From Streptomyces alboniger (lineage in GTDB: Bacteria > Actinomycetota > Actinomycetes > Streptomycetales > Streptomycetaceae), in the NCBI RefSeq assembly GCF_008704395.1, contig NZ_CP023695.1, positions 6,138,001 to 6,202,000 on the forward strand: a stretch of 64,000 bases of DNA, read 5' to 3'. Every line of letters begins with the position of its first letter. Positions within the stretch are counted from its first letter, which is position 1. Shown here in pieces: positions 25,329 to 36,495 of this stretch. The notes beneath the pieces were generated by a model, which saw nothing but the letters and a program-made list of their open reading frames with translations, did no database searches and was not told the DNA's origin. Position numbers and translations under genes: made by a program.

Positions 25329-28300
25329 TCAGGCCTTGCCGAATTCCCGCTGGATAAGGGCAAGCATCTCGTCGGCGGTCGCCGATTCGAGATCGTCGTC
25401 ACTGTCCGCGGCCGCCCCGGTCGTGGCGCCCTGGATTTCGTTCCACTTGGAGAGCAGGCTCTTCAGCCGTTCCGTGACCCTCTCCGCCCGCTCGCCCGCG
25501 TCGCCGTGCCCGTCACCATTCGCTTCACTGCCCGCGTCGCCGTGGAGCGCGACGCGGGACATCGCCGACTCCAGGCGGTCCAGCTCGGACAGGACCGAGC
25601 CGACGGGCGCGGCGGCGGCCGCGTCCGCGGTACCCCCGACCATCTCGCCGCACAGGTACTCCGCCAGGTCCTGCGGGGTCGGGTAGTCGAAGACCAGGGT
25701 GGACGAGAGGCGGAGCCCGGTGCTCACGCCGATGCGCGCGTTCAGGCGGTTGCGCAGTTCGACGGCGGTCAGCGAGTCGAAGCCCAGCTCCCTGAAGCTC
25801 CGTTCGGCGTCGATCGAGCCGGTCTGCGAGTGCCCGAGCACCGCTGCCACGTTCGATGCCACCAGTTCGAGGACGCTCCTCAGCTGCTCGGCGGGTGACA
25901 GTCCGGCGAGGCGCTCGGCGAAGGACGGGGCCTTCGCCCCACCGGCGGCGCCGGCGTTCGCGTGCGCCACGCGCCGCGCCGGTACGCGTACGAGCTTGCG
26001 CAGGATCGCGGAAGCCGGACCGTCGTCCACCTGGATGCGAGCCGGGTGCAGCCCCATGGGGGAGAGCGCCGGGTGGCCCGATGTGCGTGCTGTGTCGAGG
26101 AGTTGGAGGGCGTGGGTGGTGGGGAGGGGGGTCATGCCGGAGCGGTGGATGCGCTCGATGTCGGCGGTGGTGAGGTGTCCGGTGATTCCGCTGCGCTGTT
26201 CCCACAGGCCCCATTGGAGGGAGGTGGCGGGCAGGCCGAGTGCGTGGCGGTGGTGGGCGAGTGCGTCGAGGAAGGTGTTGGCGGCGGCGTAGTTGCCCTG
26301 ACCCGGGTCGCCGAAGAGACCGGCGGAGGAGGAGAAGAGGACGAAGGCGGTGAGGTCCAGGTCCTTGGTGAGGTCATGGAGGTTGAGAGCGGCGTCGACC
26401 TTGGGCCGCAGGACCGCGTCGAGGCGCTCAGGGGTGAGGGAGGTGACCAGGCCGTCGTCGACGACACCGGCGGTGTGGAAGACGGCGGTGAGGGGGCGGT
26501 CGACGGGGATATCGCCCAGGAGAGCCGCGAGGGCCTCGCGGTCAGCGATGTCGCAGGCGGCGAACTGCACGCTGTGCGCGCCCAGTTCGGCTAGCTGGGC
26601 GGCCAGCTCGGGCGCGCCGTCCGCGCTCTGGCCGCGTCGGCTGGTGAGGATGAGGTGGCGTACGCCGTGCTCGGTGACGAGGTGGCGGGCGACGAGGCCG
26701 CCCAGTGTCCCGGCTCCGGTGATCAGAGCGGTCCCGTCCGGGCCGTGCGTGGCGATCTCACCGGCGTCGACGGCCTTGGCGACCCGGCTCAGCCGCGGTA
26801 CGTGCACGGCCCCTTCCCGCACGGCTGCCTGCGGCTCACCGGCCCGCAGTACCGGCCACAGGACCGCGAGCCCGGCGGATTCGTCGGTGTCGAGGAGCAG
26901 GAACCGGTCGGGGTTCTCGGCCTGCGCGGAGCGTACGAGGCCCCAGACGGGCGCGTTGGCCAGATCGGTCACGTCTTCGCCGGGCCGGGCGGCGACCGCA
27001 CCCCGGGTGACGAGGACCAGGCGGGATCCGGCGAACCGGTCCTCCGCCAGCCAGCCCTGGACGAGGGCGAGTGCGTGGCGGGTGGCCCGGTGCGCGGCGG
27101 TGGCCGCGTCGGTGTCCCCGTATCCCGCCAGGGGAGCGAGAACGACCTCGGGAACCGTGTCGGCGGCGGCCAGTTCGGCCAGGTCCGCGAAGACCGGACC
27201 GCCGACGCCGAAGCCGTCCGGCTCACCCACCACCGCCCACGCGCCCGGGTTGGCCGGGGGGAGGGGCAGTTGCGGCCATTGCACGTGGAAGAGGGAGTCG
27301 TGGAAGGGGTGGTGGCCGGTGGTGAGTTCGTCGGGGGTGGTCTGGCGCCAGGTGATGGTCTGTGCGGTGAGTACGGGTGTGCCGGTGTTGTCGGTGGCGG
27401 TGAGGGTGTTGTTGGTGGTGGAGAGTTTGACGCGCAGGGTGGTGGCGCCGGTGGCGTGGAGGGTGACGTGGTTCCAGGTGGAGGTGGTGCGTGCCTGTTC
27501 GTGGGGGGTGAGGGGCAGGGCGTGCAGGGTGGCGTCGAGAAGGGCGGGGTGGAGGCTGAAGCCGTCGGTGGTGGCGGTTTCGGGGAGGGTGACCTCGGCG
27601 TAGATGTCGTCTTCGAGCTGCCAGGCGGCGCGCAGGCCCTGGAAGGCGGGTCCGTAGGTCAGTTGGGTGTGTGCGAGGTGTTCGTAGGTGGTGTCGACGT
27701 CGATCGCGACGGCACCCCGCGGCGGCCACACCGACAGATCGGAGCCCTCGCCGTACGTTTCGTCCGTGAGCAGGCCCACGGCGTTCTTGGACCAAGACGT
27801 GTCGTCCCCGGCACTGTCGGGCCGCGAGTGGATCGCCACTGCCCGGCGGCCCCGCTCATCGGCGGCATCGACCGTCAGCCGCAGCACTACGCCGCCCTGC
27901 TCGGGAAGGACGAGCGGAGCCTGGAGCGTGAACTCCTCCAGGGACCCGCAGCCGACCTGGTCACCGGCGTGGATCGCCAGCTCGACCAGCGCCGGGCCCG
28001 GCACCACTGCCGTGCCCATGACGGTGTGGTCGGCCAGCCACGGCTGCGACTGAAGCGACAGCCGGCCTGTGAGCAGCACACCACCGGTCTCGGGGAGGAT
28101 CGCGGCGGCGCCGAGCAGCGGATGCGTTGTCGTGTCCAGCCCGAGGCCTGAGGCATCACCGGCCGGGGCGGTGGCCCGCAGCCAGTAGCGCTGGTGCTGA
28201 AAGGCGTAGGTGGGCAGGTCCACGCGCCGCGCGCCCCGGCCTGCGAAGACGCGGTCCCAGTCGAGTTCGGCGCCGTGGATGTGGGCGGTGCCGATGGCCT

Positions 28301-30905
28301 GGGTGAGGGTTTCCGCTTCCGGGCGGTTCTTACGGAGTACGGAGGTGAAGGCCGCGGTGTCGGTGTCGGTGAGGGTCTCCTGGGCCATGGCGGAAAGGGT
28401 GCCGTCGGGGCCCAGCTCGATGAAGGACGTGACGCCTTGTTCGGCGAGGTGGGTGATGCCGTCGGCGAAGCGGACGGCCTGGCGGACGTGGCGGACCCAG
28501 TACTCGGGCGAGCCGATGTCCTCGGGAGAGGCGAGCTGGCCGGTGAGGTTGGAGACGACCGGGATGCTCGGAGTCCCGTAGGACAGGCCCGCCGCGATGG
28601 TGCGGAACTCCTCCAGCATGGGTTCCATGCGCGGCGAGTGGAAGGCGTGGCTGACGCGCAACTGGTGGACCTTGCGGCCCTGCTCACGCCAGTGCTCCAG
28701 CACCTCGGTCACGGCGGCCTCGTCACCGGAAACCACGACCGAGGTAGGCCCGTTGATGGCGGCGATGGCGATCTCGGACTCGCGGCCTTCCAGGAGCGGC
28801 AGGATCTCCGCCTCCGTGGCCTGGATCGCGGCCATGGCCCCACCGACGGGCAGCGCCTGCATAAGCCGTCCACGCGCGGCGACGAGCTTGACGGCATCTT
28901 CCAGGGTGAAGACCCCCGACACATGGGCGGCAGTCAGTTCACCCACCGAGTGTCCGACGAGGAAGTCAGGGGTCAGCCCCCACGCCTCCACCAGCCGGAA
29001 CAGTGCGACCTCAATGGCGAACAGTGCGGCCTGCGTGTACACGGTCTGGTCGAGCAGACCGGCATCCCCGCCGCTCGTGCCGAAGACGACATCCTTCAGC
29101 CGACGCTCAAGCAGCCCGTCAAACTGCCCGCACACCTCATCGAAGGCTGCGGCGAACACCGGATACGTCTCGTACAGCTCGCGGCCCATCCCGGCCCGCT
29201 GGCTGCCCTGCCCCGTGAACAGGAACGCCAGTCGGCCACGGCTGACGCTCCCCGAGGGCGCCTCCCCGGCAGCCACCGACCGCAGTCCGGCCAGCAGCTC
29301 CTCACGGCTCGCGCCCGTGACCACGGCCCGGTGCTCGAACCGTGCGCGCGACACCGCCAGGGAGTAGCCGACATCCGCCGGGCCCAGCTCGGGCTTGCGC
29401 TCCAGGAAGGAGAGCAGCCGGTCGGCCTGCCCCCGCAGCGCGTCCTCGGTCTTGCCCGAGAGCACCCACGGCACGGGGCCGGCGACGATCGGTGTCTCGC
29501 CTGCCCCGAGGTCCGCCGCCGGCGCCTGCTCCAGCACCACGTGCGCGTTCGTGCCGCTCATGCCGAACGACGACACCGCTGCCCGTCTCGGCCTGTCGAC
29601 CTGCGGCCACTTGCGGGCCTCGGTCAGCAGGCGGACGTCGCCCGCCGACCAGTCCACCTCGGGGGCCGGCTCGTCCACGTGCAGGGTCTTCGGCAGCAGG
29701 CCCTCCCGCATGGCGATGACCATCTTGATGATGCCCGCGATGCCCGAAGCCGCCTGGCTGTGGCCGATGTTGGACTTGATGGAGCCGAGCCAGAGCGGTT
29801 CCGCGCCCTCGCGGCCCTGGCCGTACGTGGCAAGGAGCGCCTGCGCCTCGATCGGGTCGCCGAGCCGCGTCCCCGTGCCGTGCGCCTCGACCGCGTCGAC
29901 GTCGCTCGTCGACAGACCGGCGTTGCTCAGTGCCCGCCGGATGACGCGCTGCTGGGAGGGCCCGTTGGGCGCCGTCAGACCGTTCGACGCGCCGTCCTGG
30001 TTGAGGGCCGTACCCCTGATCACCGCAAGGACCTGGTGACCGTTGCGGCGGGCGTCGGAGAGGCGCTCGACGAGGAGCATGCCCACGCCCTCCGCCCAGC
30101 CGGTGCCGTCCGCCGCGCCCGCGAAGGGCTTGCAGCGGCCGTCGGGGGCGAGGCCCCGCTGGCGTGAGAACTCGACGAACGTGTCCGGCGTCGACATGAC
30201 CGTGACACCACCGGCAAGCGCCAGCGAGCACTCGCCCCGGCGCAGCGACTGGACCGCCAGATGCAGGGCCACCAGCGAGGACGAGCACGCGGTGTCCACC
30301 GAGACGGCCGGGCCCTCCAGGCCGAGCACGTACGAGACGCGGCCCGAGGCGACACTGCCCGAGTTGCCGGTGCTGAGATAGCCCTCGAGCCCCTCGACGG
30401 ACTTGGTGAACTCGGAGTAGTAGTCCGAGCTCATCACCCCGGCGAACATGCCCGTTTGGCTGCCGCGCATCGCCTCGGGATCGAGACCGGCGCGCTCGAA
30501 CGCCTCCCACGAGGCCTCAAGGAGCAGCCGCTGCTGCGGGTCCATCGCCAGCGCCTCACGCGGGGAGATCCCGAAGAACGCCGGATCGAAGTCCCCCGCC
30601 TCGTAGAGGAATCCGCCCTCACGCGAGACGATCTTGCCGGGCTTGTCCGGGTCGGGGTCGTACAGCCCCTCGATGTCCCAGCCGCGGTCCGTCGGGAACC
30701 CGGAGATCGCGTCGACCCCGGCCGACACCAGCCTCCACAGGTCCTCGGGCGAAGCGACCCCGCCCGGGTAGCGGCAGGCCATGCCGACGATCGCGACCGG
30801 CTCCGTCGCCGCACCGACGAGCTGCCGGTTCTGCTGCTTCAGGCTCTCGGCTTCCTTGATCGACGCACGCAGCGCCTCGACGAGTTGTGCCTGGGACGTT
30901 GTCAT
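25329..30905 (-). CDS. PKS-2: single-module type I polyketide synthase (module 5, KS-AT-DH-KR-ACP)
   Basis: The gene encodes 1858 aa from the ATG at 30905, with GGAG 6 nt upstream; an in-frame GTG at 30917 would swallow that site. The N-terminal docking helix ([15 protein letters not shown]...) leads into KS at about 30803-29520 (DTACSSS). AT spans about 29230-28180 (HAFH, malonyl). DH spans about 28130-27330 with [10 protein letters not shown] and LLDATLH. KR spans about 27300-26100; its nucleotide-binding motif reads ITGAGTLGG, one residue shorter than the GGTGxLG of every other module, and its loop reads VDD rather than LDD. Catalytic FSSSAG and GQGNY are kept. ACP (GFDSL) spans about 25900-25640. 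A C-terminal docking region ends [17 protein letters not shown]. The predicted step is a double bond. The stretch 27241-27741 is almost identical to part of module 3. Confidence 0.96.
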   Translation of the reverse strand: MTTSQAQLVEALRASIKEAESLKQQNRQLVGAATEPVAIVGMACRYPGGVASPEDLWRLVSAGVDAISGFPTDRGWDIEGLYDPDPDKPGKIVSREGGFLYEAGDFDPAFFGISPREALAMDPQQRLLLEASWEAFERAGLDPEAMRGSQTGMFAGVMSSDYYSEFTKSVEGLEGYLSTGNSGSVASGRVSYVLGLEGPAVSVDTACSSSLVALHLAVQSLRRGECSLALAGGVTVMSTPDTFVEFSRQRGLAPDGRCKPFAGAADGTGWAEGVGMLLVERLSDARRNGHQVLAVIRGTALNQDGASNGLTAPNGPSQQRVIRRALSNAGLSTSDVDAVEAHGTGTRLGDPIEAQALLATYGQGREGAEPLWLGSIKSNIGHSQAASGIAGIIKMVIAMREGLLPKTLHVDEPAPEVDWSAGDVRLLTEARKWPQVDRPRRAAVSSFGMSGTNAHVVLEQAPAADLGAGETPIVAGPVPWVLSGKTEDALRGQADRLLSFLERKPELGPADVGYSLAVSRARFEHRAVVTGASREELLAGLRSVAAGEAPSGSVSRGRLAFLFTGQGSQRAGMGRELYETYPVFAAAFDEVCGQFDGLLERRLKDVVFGTSGGDAGLLDQTVYTQAALFAIEVALFRLVEAWGLTPDFLVGHSVGELTAAHVSGVFTLEDAVKLVAARGRLMQALPVGGAMAAIQATEAEILPLLEGRESEIAIAAINGPTSVVVSGDEAAVTEVLEHWREQGRKVHQLRVSHAFHSPRMEPMLEEFRTIAAGLSYGTPSIPVVSNLTGQLASPEDIGSPEYWVRHVRQAVRFADGITHLAEQGVTSFIELGPDGTLSAMAQETLTDTDTAAFTSVLRKNRPEAETLTQAIGTAHIHGAELDWDRVFAGRGARRVDLPTYAFQHQRYWLRATAPAGDASGLGLDTTTHPLLGAAAILPETGGVLLTGRLSLQSQPWLADHTVMGTAVVPGPALVELAIHAGDQVGCGSLEEFTLQAPLVLPEQGGVVLRLTVDAADERGRRAVAIHSRPDSAGDDTSWSKNAVGLLTDETYGEGSDLSVWPPRGAVAIDVDTTYEHLAHTQLTYGPAFQGLRAAWQLEDDIYAEVTLPETATTDGFSLHPALLDATLHALPLTPHEQARTTSTWNHVTLHATGATTLRVKLSTTNNTLTATDNTGTPVLTAQTITWRQTTPDELTTGHHPFHDSLFHVQWPQLPLPPANPGAWAVVGEPDGFGVGGPVFADLAELAAADTVPEVVLAPLAGYGDTDAATAAHRATRHALALVQGWLAEDRFAGSRLVLVTRGAVAARPGEDVTDLANAPVWGLVRSAQAENPDRFLLLDTDESAGLAVLWPVLRAGEPQAAVREGAVHVPRLSRVAKAVDAGEIATHGPDGTALITGAGTLGGLVARHLVTEHGVRHLILTSRRGQSADGAPELAAQLAELGAHSVQFAACDIADREALAALLGDIPVDRPLTAVFHTAGVVDDGLVTSLTPERLDAVLRPKVDAALNLHDLTKDLDLTAFVLFSSSAGLFGDPGQGNYAAANTFLDALAHHRHALGLPATSLQWGLWEQRSGITGHLTTADIERIHRSGMTPLPTTHALQLLDTARTSGHPALSPMGLHPARIQVDDGPASAILRKLVRVPARRVAHANAGAAGGAKAPSFAERLAGLSPAEQLRSVLELVASNVAAVLGHSQTGSIDAERSFRELGFDSLTAVELRNRLNARIGVSTGLRLSSTLVFDYPTPQDLAEYLCGEMVGGTADAAAAAPVGSVLSELDRLESAMSRVALHGDAGSEANGDGHGDAGERAERVTERLKSLLSKWNEIQGATTGAAADSDDDLESATADEMLALIQREFGKA
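26076..26350 (-). repeat. Identical KR segment, copy in module 5 (partner 47458-47732)
   Basis: About 275 bp of KR C-terminal coding sequence (from the GDPGQGNY region to TARTSG) reads the same as 47458-47732 in module 1, with an offset of 21,382 bp. Confidence 0.75.
27241..27741 (-). repeat. Near-identical intermodular repeat, copy in module 5 (partner 38135-38635)
   Basis: About 501 bp encoding the C-terminal half of the DH and the start of the KR matches 38135-38635 in module 3. Reading both copies side by side I find one difference (T at 27668 against C). The flanks diverge abruptly. Confidence 0.85.
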
Positions 30906-30921
30906 CAAGAGCTCCACACAT

Positions 30922-30960
30922 CAGACGTCACAACAGACGTCACATCAGCATCAGACGTCA
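30922..30960 (-). repeat. Three TGACGTCTG repeats spanning the PKS-1 stop and the PKS-1/PKS-2 gap
   Basis: CAGACGTCA (TGACGTCTG on the coding strand) occurs at 30922-30930, 30934-30942 and 30952-30960. The last copy contains the TGA stop of PKS-1. The 52-bp gap is built almost entirely from this unit and has no visible promoter, so PKS-1 and PKS-2 are probably co-transcribed. Confidence 0.7.
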
Positions 30961-33900
30961 TGAGTCGGCGTTTCCGAGCGCCATACGGATCAGGTGTTCG
31001 GTGTCCATCGCGTCGATGTCGTCGATCGCGTCGGATCGGCCGTCGTCCTCGGGCGCGGGGTCCGCGTCACCCAGACCGGCCAGGTCCATCAGGAGATCCA
31101 GCACACCGGCCTCGCGGAAGCGGGCCAGCGGGACCGCCGCGAGGGCGGAGCGGATACGCGCCTCCTCGGGGTCGGCGCCGGTGTCGGGGCCCTCGCCGTC
31201 CGGCACCAGCTGGGCGCGCAGATATCCGGTGAGCGCGAGCGGCGTCGGATAGTCGAAGACGAGAGTGGCCGGCAGCCGCAGGCCGGTCTCCGCGCCCAGA
31301 CGGTTGCGCAGTTCGACCGCGGTCAGCGAGTCGAAGCCCAACTCCTTGAAAGCACGCCCCGGTTCGAGGCCCGCGCCGCCGCTGTGGCCGAGCACCGCCG
31401 CGACATGGGTGCGCACGGATTCCAGCAGCAGTGCGTCCTGCTCCGTACCGCTGAGCCCGGCGAGCCGGTCGGCGAGTGTCGCCCCGTGACCGGCGGGCCC
31501 GCCGGCCGCCGCCGCACGCCGGCCGGGACCACGCCGCAGCCCGCGCAGCAGAGCCTCGTCCGAACCGCCCTCCTGAGCGAGCAGCTTGGTGAGATCGAGG
31601 CGCACCGGGGCGACCACGGGACGACCGGACTCGCGGGCCACGTCGAACAGCGACATGCCCAGCTCCGAGGAGATCGGCAGCATGCCACCGCGCTCCATGC
31701 GCTGTACGTCGGCCGCCGAGAGGTGGCCCGTGATGCCGCTGCGCTGCCCCCAGAAGCCCCACTGGAGCGAGGTGGCCGCGAGGCCGTCGGCGCGCCGGGC
31801 CTGCGCCAGGGCGTCGAGGAAGGAGTTGCCCGCGACGTAGTTGGCCTGGCCCGCCTCGCCGAAGAGGCTGGCGGCGGAGGAGAAGAGGACGAACGCCGAC
31901 AGGTCCTGGTCCCGGGTCAGCTCATGGAGGTTGAGCACCGCGTCGATCTTCGGACGCAGCACCCGGCCGAGCCGCTCAGGTGTGAGCGAGCCGATCGTGG
32001 CGTCGTCGATCACTCCGGCGGTGTGCACGACCGCTGTGAGCGGGTGGTCGGCCGGCACGGACTTCACCAGGGAGGCAAGCGCCGAGAAGTCCGTCACGTC
32101 GCAGGAGGCGATCTCCACCTGCGCGCCGAGTGCCGTCAGCTCGGCGGCCAGCTCCGGTGCGCCCTCGGCGTCGAGACCGCGCCTGCTGGTCAGGAGGAGA
32201 CGGCGCACGCCGTGCTCGGTCACCAGGTGCCGCGCCACCAGCGCACCGAGCGTGCCGGTACCGCCGGTGATCAGCGCGGTGCCCGCCCGGTCCAGTTCGA
32301 CAGGGGCCGTCGTAGGCACCCCGGCGGCGGGAACGCGGGCGAGGCGCCGCGCGGACACCTGGCCGCCCCGGACGGCCAGCTCGGGCTCACCGGAGTCGAG
32401 GGCCGTGGCGAGCAGTTCGGCGGTGAGTTCGTCACCGCGTACGTCAAGGAGTACGAACCGGTTCGGATTCTCGGTCTGCGCCGAGCGGATCAGCCCCCAG
32501 ACGGCGGCGTTCTCCAGGTCGGGTACGTCCTCGTCGGGCCCGGTGGCGGCCGCCCCCTGCGTCACGAGCACGAGCCGCGAATCGGCGAACCGCTCGTCGG
32601 CCAGCCACTCCTGGGCCAGGCCGAGCGCCCCGTACAGCGCGTCGTGCGCAGCCTGAGCGAGACCCCGCGCATCGCCCTGAGCGGCCCCGCCGCTCGACTC
32701 AGGCGTGTCGGTGTCAGGTGTGTCGGGCGTGGAACTCAGGGGTGCGAACACCACCGGCGGTACGGACCCCTCCCGGGACAGCTCGCTCAAGTCCGCGTAC
32801 CACGCCGCGCCGTCGACCGGCAGGCCCAGCGTGTCGCCCCCGAGCACGGCCCACCCGGCGGCGATGTCGGGCGCGGCAGTGCCGGACGCGCCGAGCGCCA
32901 ACGGCGCCCACTCGGAGTGGAACAGCGCCTCATGGAACCCGGTGCGGCCCGCGGAGACCGCCTCGGCCGTCACCGGTTCCAGCCCGAGCGCGGCGATCGT
33001 CGCCACGGGCGAGCCGGAGCCGTCCGCGATCTGTACGCCGAGATGCTCGTTGATGCGTACGCGCAGCAGGGAGGCGCCCGTCGCGTGGAGTGTGACGCCG
33101 CTCCACGTGGTCGGCAGGGAGATCCGGCCGTCCTCGACCGCGCCGAGGGTGTCGAGTGCGTCGAGGTGCAGGGTGTGCAGGGCGGCGTCGAGGAGCGCGG
33201 GATGGAGCCCGAAGCCGTCGGTCGCGGTCCCCTCGGGAAGCGCGATCTCGGCGTACGTGTCGGTGCCGAGCCGCCAGACATTGCGCAGCCCCTGGAAGAC
33301 CGGCCCGTACTCGGCGCCGAGGTCCGTCAAGTCGTCGTACAGGCCGTCGAGTCCGACCTCCGTGGCACCCTCGGGCGGCCACACCGACAGCTCGAAGTCG
33401 CCATCGGTCGTACCGTCCGTGAGTACGCCCTCGGCGTGCAGGGTCCACGGGGTTCGCGCGTCGGCGTCGTCGGGCCGCGAGTAGATCACCACGCGCCGGT
33501 CACCGCTCGCGTCGGCGGCCTCCACGGTCACGCGTACGGCACTTCCGCCGCGCTGCGGGAGCACGAGCGGGGTCTGGACGGCCAGTTCCGCCAGGTTGCC
33601 GCAGCCCGCCTGGTCGCCGGCGTGGATCGCCAGCTCGACGAGGACGGACCCGGGCAGCAACGCGGACCCGAGCACCACGTGGTCGGCCAGCCAGGGGTGT
33701 GACTGGAGGGACAGCCGGCCGGTGAGGACGGTGGTGTCCGACTCCGGAAGGGCGATGGTGGCGCCGAGCAGCGGGTGCCCGGCGGGCGCCTGGCCGAGCC
33801 CGGAGGCATCGCCGAGGGGAGCCAGCGCTTCGAGCCAGTAGCGGTCGTGCTGGAAGGCGTAGGTGGGGAGGTCGACGCGGTGTGCGTCGTGGCCTGCGAA

Positions 33901-36495
33901 GACGCCGTTCCAGTCGAGTTCGGCGCCGTGGATGTGGGCGGTGCCGATGGCCTGGGTGAGGGTTTCCGTTTCGGGGCGGTTCTTTCGGAGAACGGGGGTG
34001 AAGTGTGCCTCTTCTGTGTCGGTGAGGGTTTGCTGGGCCAGGGCGGAGAGGGTGCCGTCGGGGCCCAGCTCGATGTATGACGTGACGCCTTGCTCGGCGA
34101 GGAACGTGATGCCGTCGGCGAAGCGGACGGCTTGGCGGACGTGGCGGACCCAGTAGTCGGGCGAGTCGATGTCCTCGGGAGAGGCGAGCTGGCCGGTGAG
34201 GTTGGAGACGACCGGGACGCTCGGAGTCCCGTAGGACAGGCCCGCCGCGATGGTGCGGAACTCCTCCAGCATGGGTTCCATGCGGGGTGAGTGGAAGGCG
34301 TGGCTGACGCGGAGCTGGTGGACCTTGCGGCCCTGCTCACGCCAGTGCTCCAGCACCTCGGTCACGGCCGTCTCGTCACCGGAAATCACCACGGACTTGG
34401 GCCCGTTGATGGCGGCGATGGCGATCTCGGACTCGCGGCCTTCGAGCGTTTCCAGAACCTCAGCTTCGGTGGCCTGGATCGCGGCCATGGCTCCGCCAGT
34501 GGGGAGCGCCTGCATGAGGCGACCGCGCGCGGCGACGAGCTTCACAGCGTCTTCCAGAGCAAAGACGCCGGAGACGTGCGCGGCGGCCAGTTCGCCCACG
34601 GAGTGTCCGACGAGGAAGTCAGGGGTCAGCCCCCACGCCTCGACCAGGCGGAAGAGTGCGACCTCAATGGCGAAGAGCGCGGCTTGCGTGTACACGGTCT
34701 GGTCGATCAGACCGGCGTCACCGCTGTCCGTACCGAAGACGACATCCTTCAGCGGACGCTCCAGCTGCCCCTCAAAGTGCGCGCACACTTCATCAAAGGC
34801 TGCGGCGAACACCGGATAGGTCTCATACAGCTCGCGGCCCGTCCCGGCGCGCTGGCTGCCCTGCCCCGTGAACAGGAACGCCAGCTTGCCGCGCCGCACG
34901 CTGCCCGAGGTGACGGCACCGGACGGCTCGCCCGCGGCCAACGCCTGCACACCCGCGAGGAGTTCATCCACATCGGAGCCGGTGATGACGGCCCGGTGTT
35001 CGAACCGGGCCCGCGTCACGGCGAGGGAGTACCCCACGTCGGCCGGACGCAGCTCGGAGTTGTCCCGCAGGAAGGAGTGCAGCCGCTCGGCCTGCGCCCG
35101 CAGCGCCCCCTCCGTCTTGCCCGACAGGACCCACGGAACGACCCCACCGACGACAGGAGCCTCGGAGCCCCCCTCGTCGACGGCGGCCTCGGAGTCATCG
35201 ACCGGCGCCTGCTCCAGAATCACATGGGCGTTGGTGCCACCGATGCCGAAGGACGAGACGCCGGCCCGGCGCGGGTGCCCGGCCTCGGGCCACTCGCGGG
35301 CCTCGGTCAGCAGCCGGACGTCGCCCGCCGACCAGTCCACCTCCGTCGACGGCTCGTCGACGTGCAGGGTCTTGGGCAGCAGCCCCTCCCGCATCGCCAT
35401 GACCATCTTGATGATGCCCGCCACGCCCGAAGCCGCCTGGCTGTGGCCGATGTTGGACTTGATGGAGCCGAGCCACAGCGGCTCGGCGCCTTCGCGGCCC
35501 TGGCCGTAGGTGGCGAGCAGGGCCTGGGCCTCGATCGGGTCGCCGAGCCGCGTGCCGGTGCCGTGTGCCTCCACGGCGTCCACCTCGGCGGGCGTCAGCC
35601 GCGCGTTGGCGAGGGCCTGGCGGATGACGCGCTGCTGGGAGGGGCCGTTCGGGGCGGTGAGCCCGTTCGACGCGCCGTCCTGGTTGACGGCCGTGCCGCG
35701 CACCAGCGCGAGAACGGTGTGGCCGTTGCGGCGCGCCTCCGACAGCCGCTCGACGAGCAGCATGCCCACGCCTTCCGCCCAGCCGGTGCCGTCCGCGGCC
35801 GCCGCGAAGGCCTTGCAGCGGCCGTCGGGGGCGAGGCCGCGCTGGCGCGAGAAGTCGACGAACGTGTCCGGGCTGGCCATGACGGTGACGCCACCGACCA
35901 GTGCCAGCGAGCACTCCCGCTGGCGCAGCGACTGCACGGCCAGGTGCAGGGCGACGAGCGAGGACGAGCACGCCGTGTCCACCGAGACGGCCGGGCCTTC
36001 GAGGCCGAGTACGTACGAGACGCGGCCCGAGGCGACACTGCCCGAGTTGCCGGTGCCGAGGTAGCCCTCGACGCCCTCCGGGGCGGAGTCGCGGCCCGAG
36101 TAGTAGTCGGAACTCATGACACCGGCGAAGACGCCGGTCTGGCTGCCGCGGATGGACGCCGGGTCTATCCCGGCGCGCTCCAGCGCCTCCCAGGAGGCTT
36201 CGAGGAGCAGCCGCTGCTGCGGGTCCATCGCCAGCGCCTCGCGCGGCGAGATCCCGAAGAACGCGGGGTCGAAGTCACCGGCACTCTCCAGGAAGCCGCC
36301 GACCCGGGCGTAGGTGGTGCCGACGCGGTCGGGGTCGGAGTCGAAGAGGGCGTCGAGGTCCCAGCCGCGGTCGGCAGGGAAGTCCGTCAGGCCCTCCTCG
36401 CCCGCGAGCAGCAGTCGCCACAGTGCCTCGGACGACGTGGCCCCGCCGGGGTAGCGGCAGGCGACGCCCACGATCGCGATCGGGTCGTCGTCCGT
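30958..36495 (-). other. PKS module 4: KS-AT-DH-KR-ACP plus C-terminal docking region
   Basis: KS spans about 36492-35210 (DTACSSS). AT spans about 34890-33835 (HAFH, malonyl). DH spans about 33790-32945 with [10 protein letters not shown] and LLDAALH. KR spans about 32925-31640 with GGTGTLG, an IDD variant of the B-type loop, FSSAAS and [12 protein letters not shown] spans about 31460-31210 (GFDSL). The final ~80 residues are the docking region. Prediction: third double bond. Confidence 0.87.
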
